Source of the DNA: CAYWGR01 sp964458015
GTDB taxonomy: Bacteria; Planctomycetota; Planctomycetia; Pirellulales; Thermoguttaceae
Direction: 5' to 3'
Length of the DNA stretch: 13,201 bases
NCBI GenBank assembly: GCA_964458015.1
Contig: CAYWGR010000161.1
Location: 1 to 13,201 of the forward strand
Positions 6,021 through 13,173 of the stretch are shown piece by piece. Every line of letters starts with the position of its first letter. Position 1 is the stretch's first letter. A program made the translations under genes and the position numbers. A model generated the notes under the pieces. That model did no database searches and had not been told where the DNA came from. It saw nothing but the letters and a program-made list of their open reading frames with translations.

Positions 6021-7784
6021 ATGAAGCGACAAACCATTCTTTTAAGCACGACGTTTTATTGTTTTTGTTCGATCGTTTCCTGGGCTGTTGCGGAACCGAC
6101 CGACGAAGAGCTTTTGAAGCAAACGCCCCCGGCCGAGCAAGCCGCGCAAACCGAGGTGGATCATTGGGGGCTTCCGTTTTCGGAACAACTTCGGCGTTTT
6201 GCCGCGGCCCGCGACGCTTGGCGCCAAGCACTTGGCCCCCAGGCTCCGCAAAACTTCCTTGTCGGCATCCAGCATGGCCTGGAAAAAGTGCCGCGGAACA
6301 AGTATTGGTTCAAAGGCATTTACGGCAACTCAGCGTCGCTCGAAGCCGCCCGCAATGAATACGAAAATTTTCAAGTCGCGGTATTGCCCGACGTGGGCAA
6401 AACCTGTCGCAACGTCACACTGGCGGCGGAAGACCTTCGGTCTGTTGGCGGCAATGCGGTTCTTTCACGCGAGAACGTGAAAATCTATCGCGTCGGTTAT
6501 GTTGACACGAAACCCGTGCGTTATCCAACCCTTTACACGGGAGCTTGGCCCGATCCACTGTTGCCCAACGGTTCCCTGGAGATCGCAGGCAATGATTTGG
6601 GGTTATTTTGGGTCGAAGTTCACGTGCCGCGCGATGCAGCGGCGGGAAAATACGAAGGCCGGTTGCTGTTGAACGTCGATGGCGTGAGCGTATCGATCAA
6701 CGTCTCGCTTTTGGTGCATGATTTTGCATTGCCCGATCGCGTGGCATTCCCCATCACGGCCTGGAGCGTGCCGCAATTGCCCTCGGGCGAAAAAATGTCA
6801 CCTGCGGACTACCGCTCGCTTTTAGGCGAATTTTTGGACCACGGCGTTGATCCGATCTCGGTGGGCAAGGATTTCGTCAATTTAGAATCCGCCGATTTTC
6901 GCACATTGGATGAGAATATCGAGTTCTGTCTTGCGCGAGGTCTGCAACTATTCGAGATTCCTAGCGGCGGCGACAAGCCGGAACAATTGAAACCTTTGGT
7001 CGAGCACCTGCGCAGCAAGGGATGGCTCTCGAAGGCCATCGTTTACTCGAATCAAGACGAGCCGTCCGCCTCGCAACTAGACGCCCGCAATATCCCCTAT
7101 TGCAAACAGATGAAAACGCTGTATCCCGATCTGCGGGTGTTTTTGGCCAGCCAGTATTTCCCCCGCATCGGCGAGGCGTGCGATATCTGGATGTCCGACA
7201 TTTCGGCGGGCAAGGGCGCGGAATTCGCCCAGCATAATCATGGCCGAACATCGCTTTGGTTCTACTACTGCCACATGCCGCTCCACGCCGATTTTATAAG
7301 GCCTCTGGTCCAGGCTCCCAATATGGAAATCGACAACGAGGCTATTGAACATCGCCTGGCGTTGTGGATGGCCTGGAAATATCAGACCGAAGGCCTGTTC
7401 ATCTATGGCGGCAACAACGAGTGGACCGTTCAAGGCGTCGACCGCCGCGATTGGCAGAAAACCGGCTGGAAAATGGGCGACAAGCCGTATCCCTATCCAT
7501 TGGGCGGATTACACAACGGCAACGGCTGGCTGATCTATCCGGGACCGACGCCCAGCGTTCGCCTTAAACAGATTCGCGATGGGCTGGAAGATTTCGGCTA
7601 TCTGCTGGAACTGAAAAAACGTGCAGCCACCGCAACGGATCCGGCATTGAAAAAACAGGCCGAAGCGATGCTGGCCGTGCCTTCAACCGTTTTGATGGAT
7701 GCCCACTATTTCAACCGCGACCCGGCGGCCCTGCTGAAGGTTCGCAGGGAAATTGCCCAATTGATCGATGTACTCAAACCATAA
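6021..7784 (+). CDS. Secreted glycoside-hydrolase-like protein with C-terminal DUF4091
   Basis: This 587-aa protein is exported: residues 1-24 form a signal peptide (TILLSTTFYCFCSIVSWAVA, cut before EPTDEE). Residues about 80-235 look like a beta-sandwich (ASLEAARNEYENFQVAVLP, FWVEVHVPRDAAAGKYEGRL), as in the N-terminal domain of DUF4091 proteins. Residues about 240-480 look like a TIM-barrel, with a DEP motif (D346-E347-P348, after IVYSN) as the likely acidic active-site region and a WMAWKYQTEGLFIYGGNNEW strand. Residues 499-530 (NGNGWLIYPGP, then IRDGLEDFGYLLEL) are the DUF4091 signature. Members are regarded as glycosidase-like; the substrate is not known. No Shine-Dalgarno site precedes the ATG. 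It is followed after 9 bp by another secreted glycosidase-like gene, so the two form an operon that likely acts on extracellular glycan. Confidence 0.85.
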   Translation: MKRQTILLSTTFYCFCSIVSWAVAEPTDEELLKQTPPAEQAAQTEVDHWGLPFSEQLRRFAAARDAWRQALGPQAPQNFLVGIQHGLEKVPRNKYWFKGIYGNSASLEAARNEYENFQVAVLPDVGKTCRNVTLAAEDLRSVGGNAVLSRENVKIYRVGYVDTKPVRYPTLYTGAWPDPLLPNGSLEIAGNDLGLFWVEVHVPRDAAAGKYEGRLLLNVDGVSVSINVSLLVHDFALPDRVAFPITAWSVPQLPSGEKMSPADYRSLLGEFLDHGVDPISVGKDFVNLESADFRTLDENIEFCLARGLQLFEIPSGGDKPEQLKPLVEHLRSKGWLSKAIVYSNQDEPSASQLDARNIPYCKQMKTLYPDLRVFLASQYFPRIGEACDIWMSDISAGKGAEFAQHNHGRTSLWFYYCHMPLHADFIRPLVQAPNMEIDNEAIEHRLALWMAWKYQTEGLFIYGGNNEWTVQGVDRRDWQKTGWKMGDKPYPYPLGGLHNGNGWLIYPGPTPSVRLKQIRDGLEDFGYLLELKKRAATATDPALKKQAEAMLAVPSTVLMDAHYFNRDPAALLKVRREIAQLIDVLKP

Positions 7785-7793
7785 GATACGATC

Positions 7794-9953
7794 ATGAAAA
7801 AGATAATTATTTCTGCAATCCTATTCGTCTTTGCTCTGCAAGCCGCTTGGGCTGATCAGCCGCAGACCGCGCCGGCTCCCCAAAAACTGGATCCCGGGAA
7901 AACACTTGATTTCTTTCCGGCCGCGATACAGTTTTCTGCGGTGCCGTCGGGTCGAGGATGGGACGGAAAAGAAGGCCCTCTGAGCGAACAAACCATCCGC
8001 GATACGATCGACAATTACTTGGCGCACGGTTTTACGGGCCTCTATCTTCCGTTGCGGCGTCCCAAGGCCGAGGAAGACGCGATCCTCAATTACGCGCAGT
8101 CGCGAGGCATGGTGGTTACGTGCGAAATCGGCGGCCTGGAAGGATTCGGCCGCGAGCAACCGCCGAAACCCTGCGTCTACTCGTCCGAGTATGCGCAGGC
8201 GGTTCGTCGCAACGTTGAGCAGGCGATGGCCGGCCTGAAAAGCATCCCTCGGCTTTACAACGCATTTCCATTTCAGGACGAACCGTTCCATTGGGGACCA
8301 AAATCGTTTGCCACCGATCCCGAAGTGAAAGCGGAATTCAAGAAACGCTACGGCTACGATCTGCCGACCGACATCAACACGGTTCGCAACGATCCGAAAA
8401 AGTGGCTCGACGTGATCAATTTCCAGTCCGACGGATTCCCCGACGGCTGGCGCCAAGTTTACAAGGCGATCAAGCAGATCAATCCGAATTTCAAGGTCAT
8501 TATGACCCACGACAGCCACAATACGTTTGGGGCAGGCTACAGTTCACACTGCGAATTGTTCATCGACGACGTATTTCACTGGGGCGGCGATTTCGCCGAT
8601 ATGTTCGTCTTCGATATTTATCCCTATATGATGTTCGATTTCCGTTTCGGCGAACCGGCCAAGCTGCCAAAACCGCGCATCAGCCAGGCACATTACAGCT
8701 TTGCGCAAATGCGGAACCTTACTCGTGCCTACGGCAAAGACCTAGGCTTCTGGGTCGGCACCTACAGCCCGGCGTGGTTCAAGCCCTACATGGGCCCAGA
8801 GCGCGAGGCGACCTATTGGTCGGAACGCGAGATGAGCACGACCGCCGTGGCGGCCGGCGCGAATTATCTTCTGACTGGATTCGGCGCGCCTACGGACGTT
8901 CGCCACTGGGACTCGTTCGGCGAGGGTCTGCGATTGATCCAGAAGGCCGGCAAGTCGCTCTTGGAATCGCCGAAGAAAAAGGCCCGGGCGGCCATGCTCT
9001 TTCCCCGCACGCAACTGATCCAAGTTCAGGAAGAATATTTCAACGTGGGGCTTTCGTTCGAGTTGTTTCTGCGAGCCTTCGGCGAGTTGGATATTTTGCA
9101 TGAGGAGCAAATCAAGAACGATAGCCTCGACGGTTATCAAACACTGGTGCTGTTCGACGTTTCGCTGTTGCCTGCCGACGTGGCCAAGCATATCGCCTCG
9201 TTTGTCGAAAAAGGGGGCGTTGTGATTGCCGATTGCGTGCCCTGCATGGATGCTGACAAGAAACCGATGGCGACGATGGAGCAGCTCTTTGGCGTCAATC
9301 AAGCAAAAACCGAACGCATTCGCCGCTCGGGCCATTGGGTGCCCGATGCAAAGGGTGGCGGCCACTGGGCAAACCGGCCGGAGCCTGCTCCCGACGAATC
9401 GAAATTTACCAGCGACACGCTGCGCGGCACTACATTGGGACAAGCGATGGACCTTACCTTGATCAGTCCTCGACCGGCCAATGTCACGACCGGCGAGGTG
9501 TTGCTCAAGACGGTTTCCGGTCAGCCCGCGGTTGTTCATCGCACCGTTGGCAAGGGAAACGTTTATCTTTTGGGCTTCTGTCTTCAAGATACGTACTTCA
9601 AGACGTGGCAAGACAATAAGCCAGCCGCTCGTGAACAATTGGCTGGCTTGTTGCGCGGCATAACCGACGCTATGGGAGTACGGGCTCATGTGCGGTCGTC
9701 GAATGCCGACATCGAGGCTTCCGTCCGTTCCAACGCAACCGAAGGTTTCCTGTTCGTCATCAACCATGAAGCTCCCTCGCCGGAAACGGTGATCCAGCTT
9801 TCTGACCTTGGTTTTGACATCGGACAAATCACCAATTTGGCCGACGGCCAGGTCGTTCCCGTAACGCAAAAAGACGGCGTTGCGGAGCTTTCACTTTCGG
9901 TTCCCCTCGGGCAAACGCGGCTGTTGCGAATTGCGGCGGCGAAAAAGCCTTGA
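7794..9953 (+). CDS. Secreted GH42-like (beta-galactosidase-type) protein with GATase-like domain
   Basis: This 719-aa exported protein has a signal peptide (KKIIISAILFVFALQAAWA, cut before DQPQ). Residues about 40-390 form a TIM-barrel resembling GH42 and related clans: HGFTGLYLPLRRP (78-90), AFPFQDEPFHWG (157-168, with D162-E163 in the acid/base position) and MFVFDIYPY (270-278). Residues about 397-482 (ARAAMLFP, ELFLRAFGELDILHEEQI, YQTLVLFDVSLLP, FVEKGGVVIAD) match the GATase-like trimerisation domain found after the GH42 barrel. The C-terminal part (about 560-715) is beta-rich and ends RLLRIAAAKKP. The segment where GH42 nucleophiles sit (family FWVMEQ-like) reads FWVGTYSPAW, with no Glu, so activity is uncertain. 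No Shine-Dalgarno site is seen. It is 9 bp downstream of the DUF4091 gene and is followed by a terminator. Confidence 0.8.
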   Translation: MKKIIISAILFVFALQAAWADQPQTAPAPQKLDPGKTLDFFPAAIQFSAVPSGRGWDGKEGPLSEQTIRDTIDNYLAHGFTGLYLPLRRPKAEEDAILNYAQSRGMVVTCEIGGLEGFGREQPPKPCVYSSEYAQAVRRNVEQAMAGLKSIPRLYNAFPFQDEPFHWGPKSFATDPEVKAEFKKRYGYDLPTDINTVRNDPKKWLDVINFQSDGFPDGWRQVYKAIKQINPNFKVIMTHDSHNTFGAGYSSHCELFIDDVFHWGGDFADMFVFDIYPYMMFDFRFGEPAKLPKPRISQAHYSFAQMRNLTRAYGKDLGFWVGTYSPAWFKPYMGPEREATYWSEREMSTTAVAAGANYLLTGFGAPTDVRHWDSFGEGLRLIQKAGKSLLESPKKKARAAMLFPRTQLIQVQEEYFNVGLSFELFLRAFGELDILHEEQIKNDSLDGYQTLVLFDVSLLPADVAKHIASFVEKGGVVIADCVPCMDADKKPMATMEQLFGVNQAKTERIRRSGHWVPDAKGGGHWANRPEPAPDESKFTSDTLRGTTLGQAMDLTLISPRPANVTTGEVLLKTVSGQPAVVHRTVGKGNVYLLGFCLQDTYFKTWQDNKPAAREQLAGLLRGITDAMGVRAHVRSSNADIEASVRSNATEGFLFVINHEAPSPETVIQLSDLGFDIGQITNLADGQVVPVTQKDGVAELSLSVPLGQTRLLRIAAAKKP

Positions 9954-10046
9954 TGATGGCACCTTCCCACACGCTTCCCCCTCGGGCCGCATGACGAAGC
10001 ATGAAGCCTTGCTCGGGTTGGCGTTCGTGCTTGCGCCGATCGAAAT

Positions 10047-10084
10047 AAAACCTCGGAAAACCATAATTTCCGCGAGGTTTTTCT
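10047..10084 (+). terminator. Rho-independent terminator of the secreted-enzyme operon
   Basis: AAAACCTCG (10047-10055) pairs with CGAGGTTTT (10073-10081), and the inner GAAA (10056-10059) pairs with TTTC (10067-10070) across a 2-nt bulge. The stem is followed by a T-run (TTTTTCT), and it lies about 95 bp after the stop at 9953. The A-rich left arm means it could also act on the reverse strand, but no gene there needs it. Confidence 0.75.
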
Positions 10085-10102
10085 GCGAAATCCATTTTCT
10101 GT

Positions 10103-10152
10103 AACCGCCCAACAGTCTCGCGCGTATATTAAGGCGGTTTTCTTTCTTTTCC
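10103..10152 (+). terminator. Second hairpin with T-rich tail, possible backup terminator
   Basis: AACCGCC (10103-10109) pairs with GGCGGTT (10133-10139), a 7-bp stem closing a 23-nt loop, followed by TTCTTTCTTTTCC. The long loop makes it weaker than the preceding terminator. It lies about 95 bp before the PEP-CTERM ATG, so it could alternatively be part of that gene's leader. Confidence 0.4.
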
Positions 10153-10222
10153 ACAGGTTGAGGAGGCTGTAAGCCCCCCCATATTGTACTTTTCCATAAT
10201 CCTGGGGCACTAAATCCAGAAT

Positions 10223-10232
10223 CACAGGAGAA
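10223..10232 (+). promoter_or_regulatory. Shine-Dalgarno site of the PEP-CTERM gene
   Basis: CAGGAGAAATC lies just before the ATG at 10238; the AGGAGA core is about 7 nt upstream, which is near-ideal. It is the strongest ribosome binding site in the window, where most genes have weak or none, and fixes this start. Confidence 0.7.
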
Positions 10233-10237
10233 ATCAG

Positions 10238-10945
10238 ATGGTTGTGAAACATTTTAGTGCGATCTGTTTGGCCGTATCGGGCGTATTTCTCGCGACTGCT
10301 GCCCAGGCAACCGACCTGACTCTCAGCAACCCTAGTTTCGAATACAATTCAGTAAGCGATGGGGCAACTTCTACAACGCACACTTACTGGGGGACGGGTG
10401 GCAGCGGCACCGGGGTTACTTGGAATCCGACGTCGAGTTCATTCGACGGTGCCGATGGCAGCGGCGATCTTCCGTCGCCTGCCGCCGGAAGTCAATGCAT
10501 CTGGGCGACGGGCAAGCCTGGCCTTTATCAGGCTTACAGTATGTTTACCTATTCCATTGAGGCCGACAAGATCTATACTCTGTCGGTTGCGGTGGGTGCG
10601 CCTAAAGATCGGGATTTCGGCTATTATGGGCTCTTCCTGTCAGGTGCTGATCTCACAACCCAAGATTACTCGATAGCCGCATCCGCTTCGGGTTCTGACG
10701 GCATCGTGAATCACTCCGGGTTGTTTTACAACAAGTCGGTGTCTTTCAATACGGGGTCAAGCGGTCGTTCAGATCTGGTTGGAAGGGCGCTGATCGTCAC
10801 CTTGGATGGAGATCAAGCGGCATATGATAATGTCCGTCTTACGGTTAGTTCCATTCCCGAGCCCAGTGCGATCTTGCTTCTGGCAATGGGTACGCTTGCC
10901 GGTTTGTGTGCCTGTGTGTGGCGGCGAATGCGGCGTTGTGTATAA
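10238..10945 (+). CDS. PEP-CTERM sorted surface protein
   Basis: This 235-aa exported protein has an N-terminal signal peptide (FSAICLAVSGVFLATAAQA, cut before TDLTL). It then has a beta-rich extracellular body (LTLSNPSFEYN, typical of planctomycete PEP-CTERM proteins with galactose-binding-like folds), rich in Gly/Ser. The C-terminus is the classic sorting tag: the motif PEP (207-209), a hydrophobic helix (AILLLAMGTLAGLCACVW) and a basic tail (RRMRRCV). Exosortase recognises such tags for export and anchoring or release at the cell surface, often together with exopolysaccharide. No exosortase gene is in the window, so it must be encoded elsewhere. It is preceded by a strong ribosome binding site and the terminator pair, so it starts its own transcript. 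Confidence 0.9.
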   Translation: MVVKHFSAICLAVSGVFLATAAQATDLTLSNPSFEYNSVSDGATSTTHTYWGTGGSGTGVTWNPTSSSFDGADGSGDLPSPAAGSQCIWATGKPGLYQAYSMFTYSIEADKIYTLSVAVGAPKDRDFGYYGLFLSGADLTTQDYSIAASASGSDGIVNHSGLFYNKSVSFNTGSSGRSDLVGRALIVTLDGDQAAYDNVRLTVSSIPEPSAILLLAMGTLAGLCACVWRRMRRCV

Positions 10946-11910
10946 TAGACTTCCTCAATAAAGCGAGGTGTATTATTAAAAAAACCACACGAATATCGGC
11001 AATCGTAGTTGTTCTTCTATTTGTTTTGACTGCTTCGCTCAAAGAAGGACCGCTGGATCTGCGAAATATCTCATCGGACGCCCAATGGGTGGCGCATGTC
11101 GATGTGGATACGATGCGGACACCGCCTGTTTTTGCGAAGGCCTTTGCAGCCGTATCCAAACATTGGAAAAATGTGAAGCCGCAATTAGAGGAGCTTCGCG
11201 ATGTTTTTGGGTTGGATTTGGCCAAAAACCTTCATTCCGTCACCATCTACGGCAACGAGTTCTGCCAGCCCACCGGGGTGTTGATTGCCCATGTTGAGGT
11301 TGATCAAGCGACGCTGGAAGCCAAAATGCAAAGGGCGCAAGGTTATCAGGCCATCCAACATGGCTCGCATACGCTTCATTCCTGGGCCGACCACAATGGT
11401 CCCTTGACCGGCGTTTTCTACACTTCCACCGTACTGGTTTTCGGACGCACCGCCTCGGACGTCGCTGCCGCCATCGATGTTATGGATGGTGAATCACCTA
11501 GTCTGGCGGGCAAGGATTCTCCGCTTGCCGCGAAAGTCCCCGTCGGCGTCATGTTTGTAGGCCGCGCAATACGGTTGGCCAATGCCGATCTTCCTTGGAA
11601 ATCGCCGCTATTGCAACAAAGCGAGTCCGTGGTTACCTCGCTGGGCGTCAGCAATGATGCGGTTGATTGCGAGGTGCAGTTAGTGGCCAAATCGACGGAA
11701 TCGGTTTCCCTGATCAAGGATGTGATCCGAGGCGTCATTGCAATGGGTGAATTACAGTTTGGACCTGATCCGAAACTTACGGATCTCTTCAGCGCCATTA
11801 AAATCCAAGACACGGGCAAGACGGTGACCGTAACGTGGCACGCATCGGTTGCCGATGTCTGGACGCAAGCGGAAAAGGCATTTGATCGATGGGAAAAGGC
11901 GTCGCAATAG
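10906..11910 (+). CDS. Exported protein of unknown function, start codon uncertain
   Basis: This is a 334-aa reading frame if started at the GTG at 10906, but that would overlap the PEP-CTERM gene by 40 bp and has no Shine-Dalgarno site. The hydrophobic signal sequence KKTTRISAIVVVLLFVLTASL begins only at codon 25. The bases just before it are GCGAGGTGT-ATT-ATT-AAA, so the true start may be an ATT at 10972 or 10975 (312 or 311 aa) with GAGG upstream; TTG at 10936 is another option. The exported body is mixed alpha/beta, with WVAHVDVDTM, SVTIYGNEF and VGVMFVGRAIRL strands, and no Cys-His metal site or catalytic motif that I recognise. It is followed by the sigma factor after 53 bp (or overlaps it by 22 bp if the sigma gene starts at 11889), so it likely belongs to the same signalling cassette. 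Confidence 0.75.
   Translation: MCLCVAANAALCIIDFLNKARCIIKKTTRISAIVVVLLFVLTASLKEGPLDLRNISSDAQWVAHVDVDTMRTPPVFAKAFAAVSKHWKNVKPQLEELRDVFGLDLAKNLHSVTIYGNEFCQPTGVLIAHVEVDQATLEAKMQRAQGYQAIQHGSHTLHSWADHNGPLTGVFYTSTVLVFGRTASDVAAAIDVMDGESPSLAGKDSPLAAKVPVGVMFVGRAIRLANADLPWKSPLLQQSESVVTSLGVSNDAVDCEVQLVAKSTESVSLIKDVIRGVIAMGELQFGPDPKLTDLFSAIKIQDTGKTVTVTWHASVADVWTQAEKAFDRWEKASQ
10941..10946 (+). promoter_or_regulatory. Possible -10 box inside the PEP-CTERM stop region
   Basis: A perfect TATAAT hexamer overlaps the PEP-CTERM stop codon. The -35 position at 17-bp spacing (GTGGCG) is poor. If it is functional, transcription would begin near 10953, giving a short leader to the ATT at 10972 or 10975 and separating the sigma-factor cassette from the PEP-CTERM gene. 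Confidence 0.3.
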
Positions 11911-11963
11911 CGTCTCACCGGCCAATATTTTCCGAAACTCTTGGAAGATCAGATCGGGTGGCA

Positions 11964-12608
11964 ATGCGCACATCCACGACGGCTGCGCCGAGCGATGAAG
12001 AGTTGGCCGGCCGTGCCCAACAGGGGTGCGCAGAGAGTTTCGACCAACTGATGCGTCGTTTCCAGGCTCCGGTGCTCCATTTTCTTCAGCGCCGGGGCGC
12101 CGGCGCTGAAGCAGAAGATCTGTTGCAAGAAACGTTCCTTCGAGCCTATGCCAATCTTTCCCGCTACCGATCCCAGTGGCGTTTCGCCACGTGGCTTTTC
12201 ACAATCGCCCGGCGCGTAAGCATCACGTATCACCGTCGGCCGCCAAGGCCCGAAGGTCGCGAGGAATCCATCACCTCGGCCGAAAGCAACAGGCCGGGAC
12301 CGCTGGAAAATGCGATGATGGAGGATAACCGCCAATACCTTTGGAGTAAGGCAGTTCAAATCCTCTCCGAAGAAGAGACAACGGCACTTTGGTTGCACTA
12401 TGGTGAAAACTTAGACACTCGCGAAATTGCAAACGTCCTGGGACGCACGCGCGTGGCTGTTAAAACAATGCTCTTTCGATCACGGCAAAAACTTATTCCG
12501 TTGCTCGATGCGTTGACGCCCGAGGGCGTTGGTCGCGATTCCGAAACAGCGATAACGGACAATGATATTAGATCACCCTTGAACGATGCAGAGGCACCTC
12601 ATGCATAA
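11964..12608 (+). CDS. ECF-family RNA polymerase sigma factor
   Basis: This 214-aa protein belongs to the extracytoplasmic-function sigma-70 family, which directs RNA polymerase to a regulon under envelope or surface signals. Region 2 is at about 21-92 (ESFDQLMRRFQAPVLHFLQ, then AEDLLQETFLRAYANLSRYR, and WRFATWLFTIARRVSITYHRR, the core-binding and -10 recognition helices). Region 4 is at about 125-182 (LSEEETTALWLHYGENLD, then TREIANVLGRTRVAVKTMLFRSRQKL, the helix-turn-helix that binds -35 DNA). A 32-residue tail follows. The ATG at 11964 gives a standard N-terminus; an in-frame ATG at 11889 would add 25 residues and overlap the upstream stop by 22 bp, and has AAAAGG upstream, so it cannot be excluded. 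It overlaps the next gene by 8 bp. Confidence 0.92.
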   Translation: MRTSTTAAPSDEELAGRAQQGCAESFDQLMRRFQAPVLHFLQRRGAGAEAEDLLQETFLRAYANLSRYRSQWRFATWLFTIARRVSITYHRRPPRPEGREESITSAESNRPGPLENAMMEDNRQYLWSKAVQILSEEETTALWLHYGENLDTREIANVLGRTRVAVKTMLFRSRQKLIPLLDALTPEGVGRDSETAITDNDIRSPLNDAEAPHA

Positions 12609-13137
12609 GATGACGGATACAGATCAAGAAAAAGCGGTGGCCGAGCGTCTTCGACGCGAAATTTGCGGTTCTCAGCCTCCGTTTTCGGAAGAGTTGCACG
12701 ACCGTTTGTCTCGGGCAATTCAACAGCATAAAGCCAATAGTACACCGATGCCCATTCCGCAATCGAACTCGAATTGGCTTTCCCACATCACGTGGGTTAC
12801 ATCTTTTATGGGGATTCTCTTAGTGGCTACGATCCTGTGGCAATCATTGCATTCCAACCAAATGATTGCTCGTGAAAATATCCAACAAGGCAATAGCCGA
12901 AAAGCCGATCTTCGCGTTCTTACGGAACTGGCGAACCGCGTGACGACGAAAGCCGACACCATGATTGATTCGGCGGTCAAGGCCCAACGCTGGGCTTGTT
13001 TGGATGAAGACGCACAGTCCGTATTGAAAACGCCGGCCGCGCGATTGCCTCTCGATGTCGTGTCGGGTCTGTTGTCGATGTCGCGTCAAAAGCATTCCCC
13101 CGGGCCATCCACGCACACCACAATCAACGGAGGTTGA
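12601..13137 (+). CDS. Single-pass membrane protein, probable regulator of the adjacent ECF sigma factor
   Basis: This 178-aa protein has an acidic/amphipathic N-terminal cytosolic part (AVAERLRREICGSQPPFSEELHDRLSRAI, about 12-40) and one transmembrane segment (about 59-80, WLSHITWVTSFMGILLVATILW). The C-terminal domain is periplasmic if the N-terminus is inside. The start ATG at 12601 overlaps the sigma stop by 8 bp and has AGAGG 6 nt upstream; an ATG at 12586 is in frame but has no such site. The tight overlap and topology match membrane anti-sigma factors, but there is no HxxxCxxC zinc-binding motif, so it would be a non-zinc type. Function is inferred from position; I do not recognise a family. 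Confidence 0.75.
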   Translation: MHKMTDTDQEKAVAERLRREICGSQPPFSEELHDRLSRAIQQHKANSTPMPIPQSNSNWLSHITWVTSFMGILLVATILWQSLHSNQMIARENIQQGNSRKADLRVLTELANRVTTKADTMIDSAVKAQRWACLDEDAQSVLKTPAARLPLDVVSGLLSMSRQKHSPGPSTHTTINGG

Positions 13138-13173
13138 GCAAGCCCCCCATATTTATCACAGGGCCGATCAGTT

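Noticed and set aside
8742..9869. 375-codon reverse ORF inside the GH42-like gene
   Set aside because: It is antisense to a gene with clear domains, has no ribosome binding site, and its product is Arg/His-rich without motifs. Long antisense ORFs are common at this GC content.
10200..10222. Possible sigma-54 promoter (GGGGCAC) before the PEP-CTERM gene
   Set aside because: The -12 element (TTGCA) is missing at the required spacing; only the -24-like half is seen, so it is not supported despite sigma-54 control of some PEP-CTERM genes.
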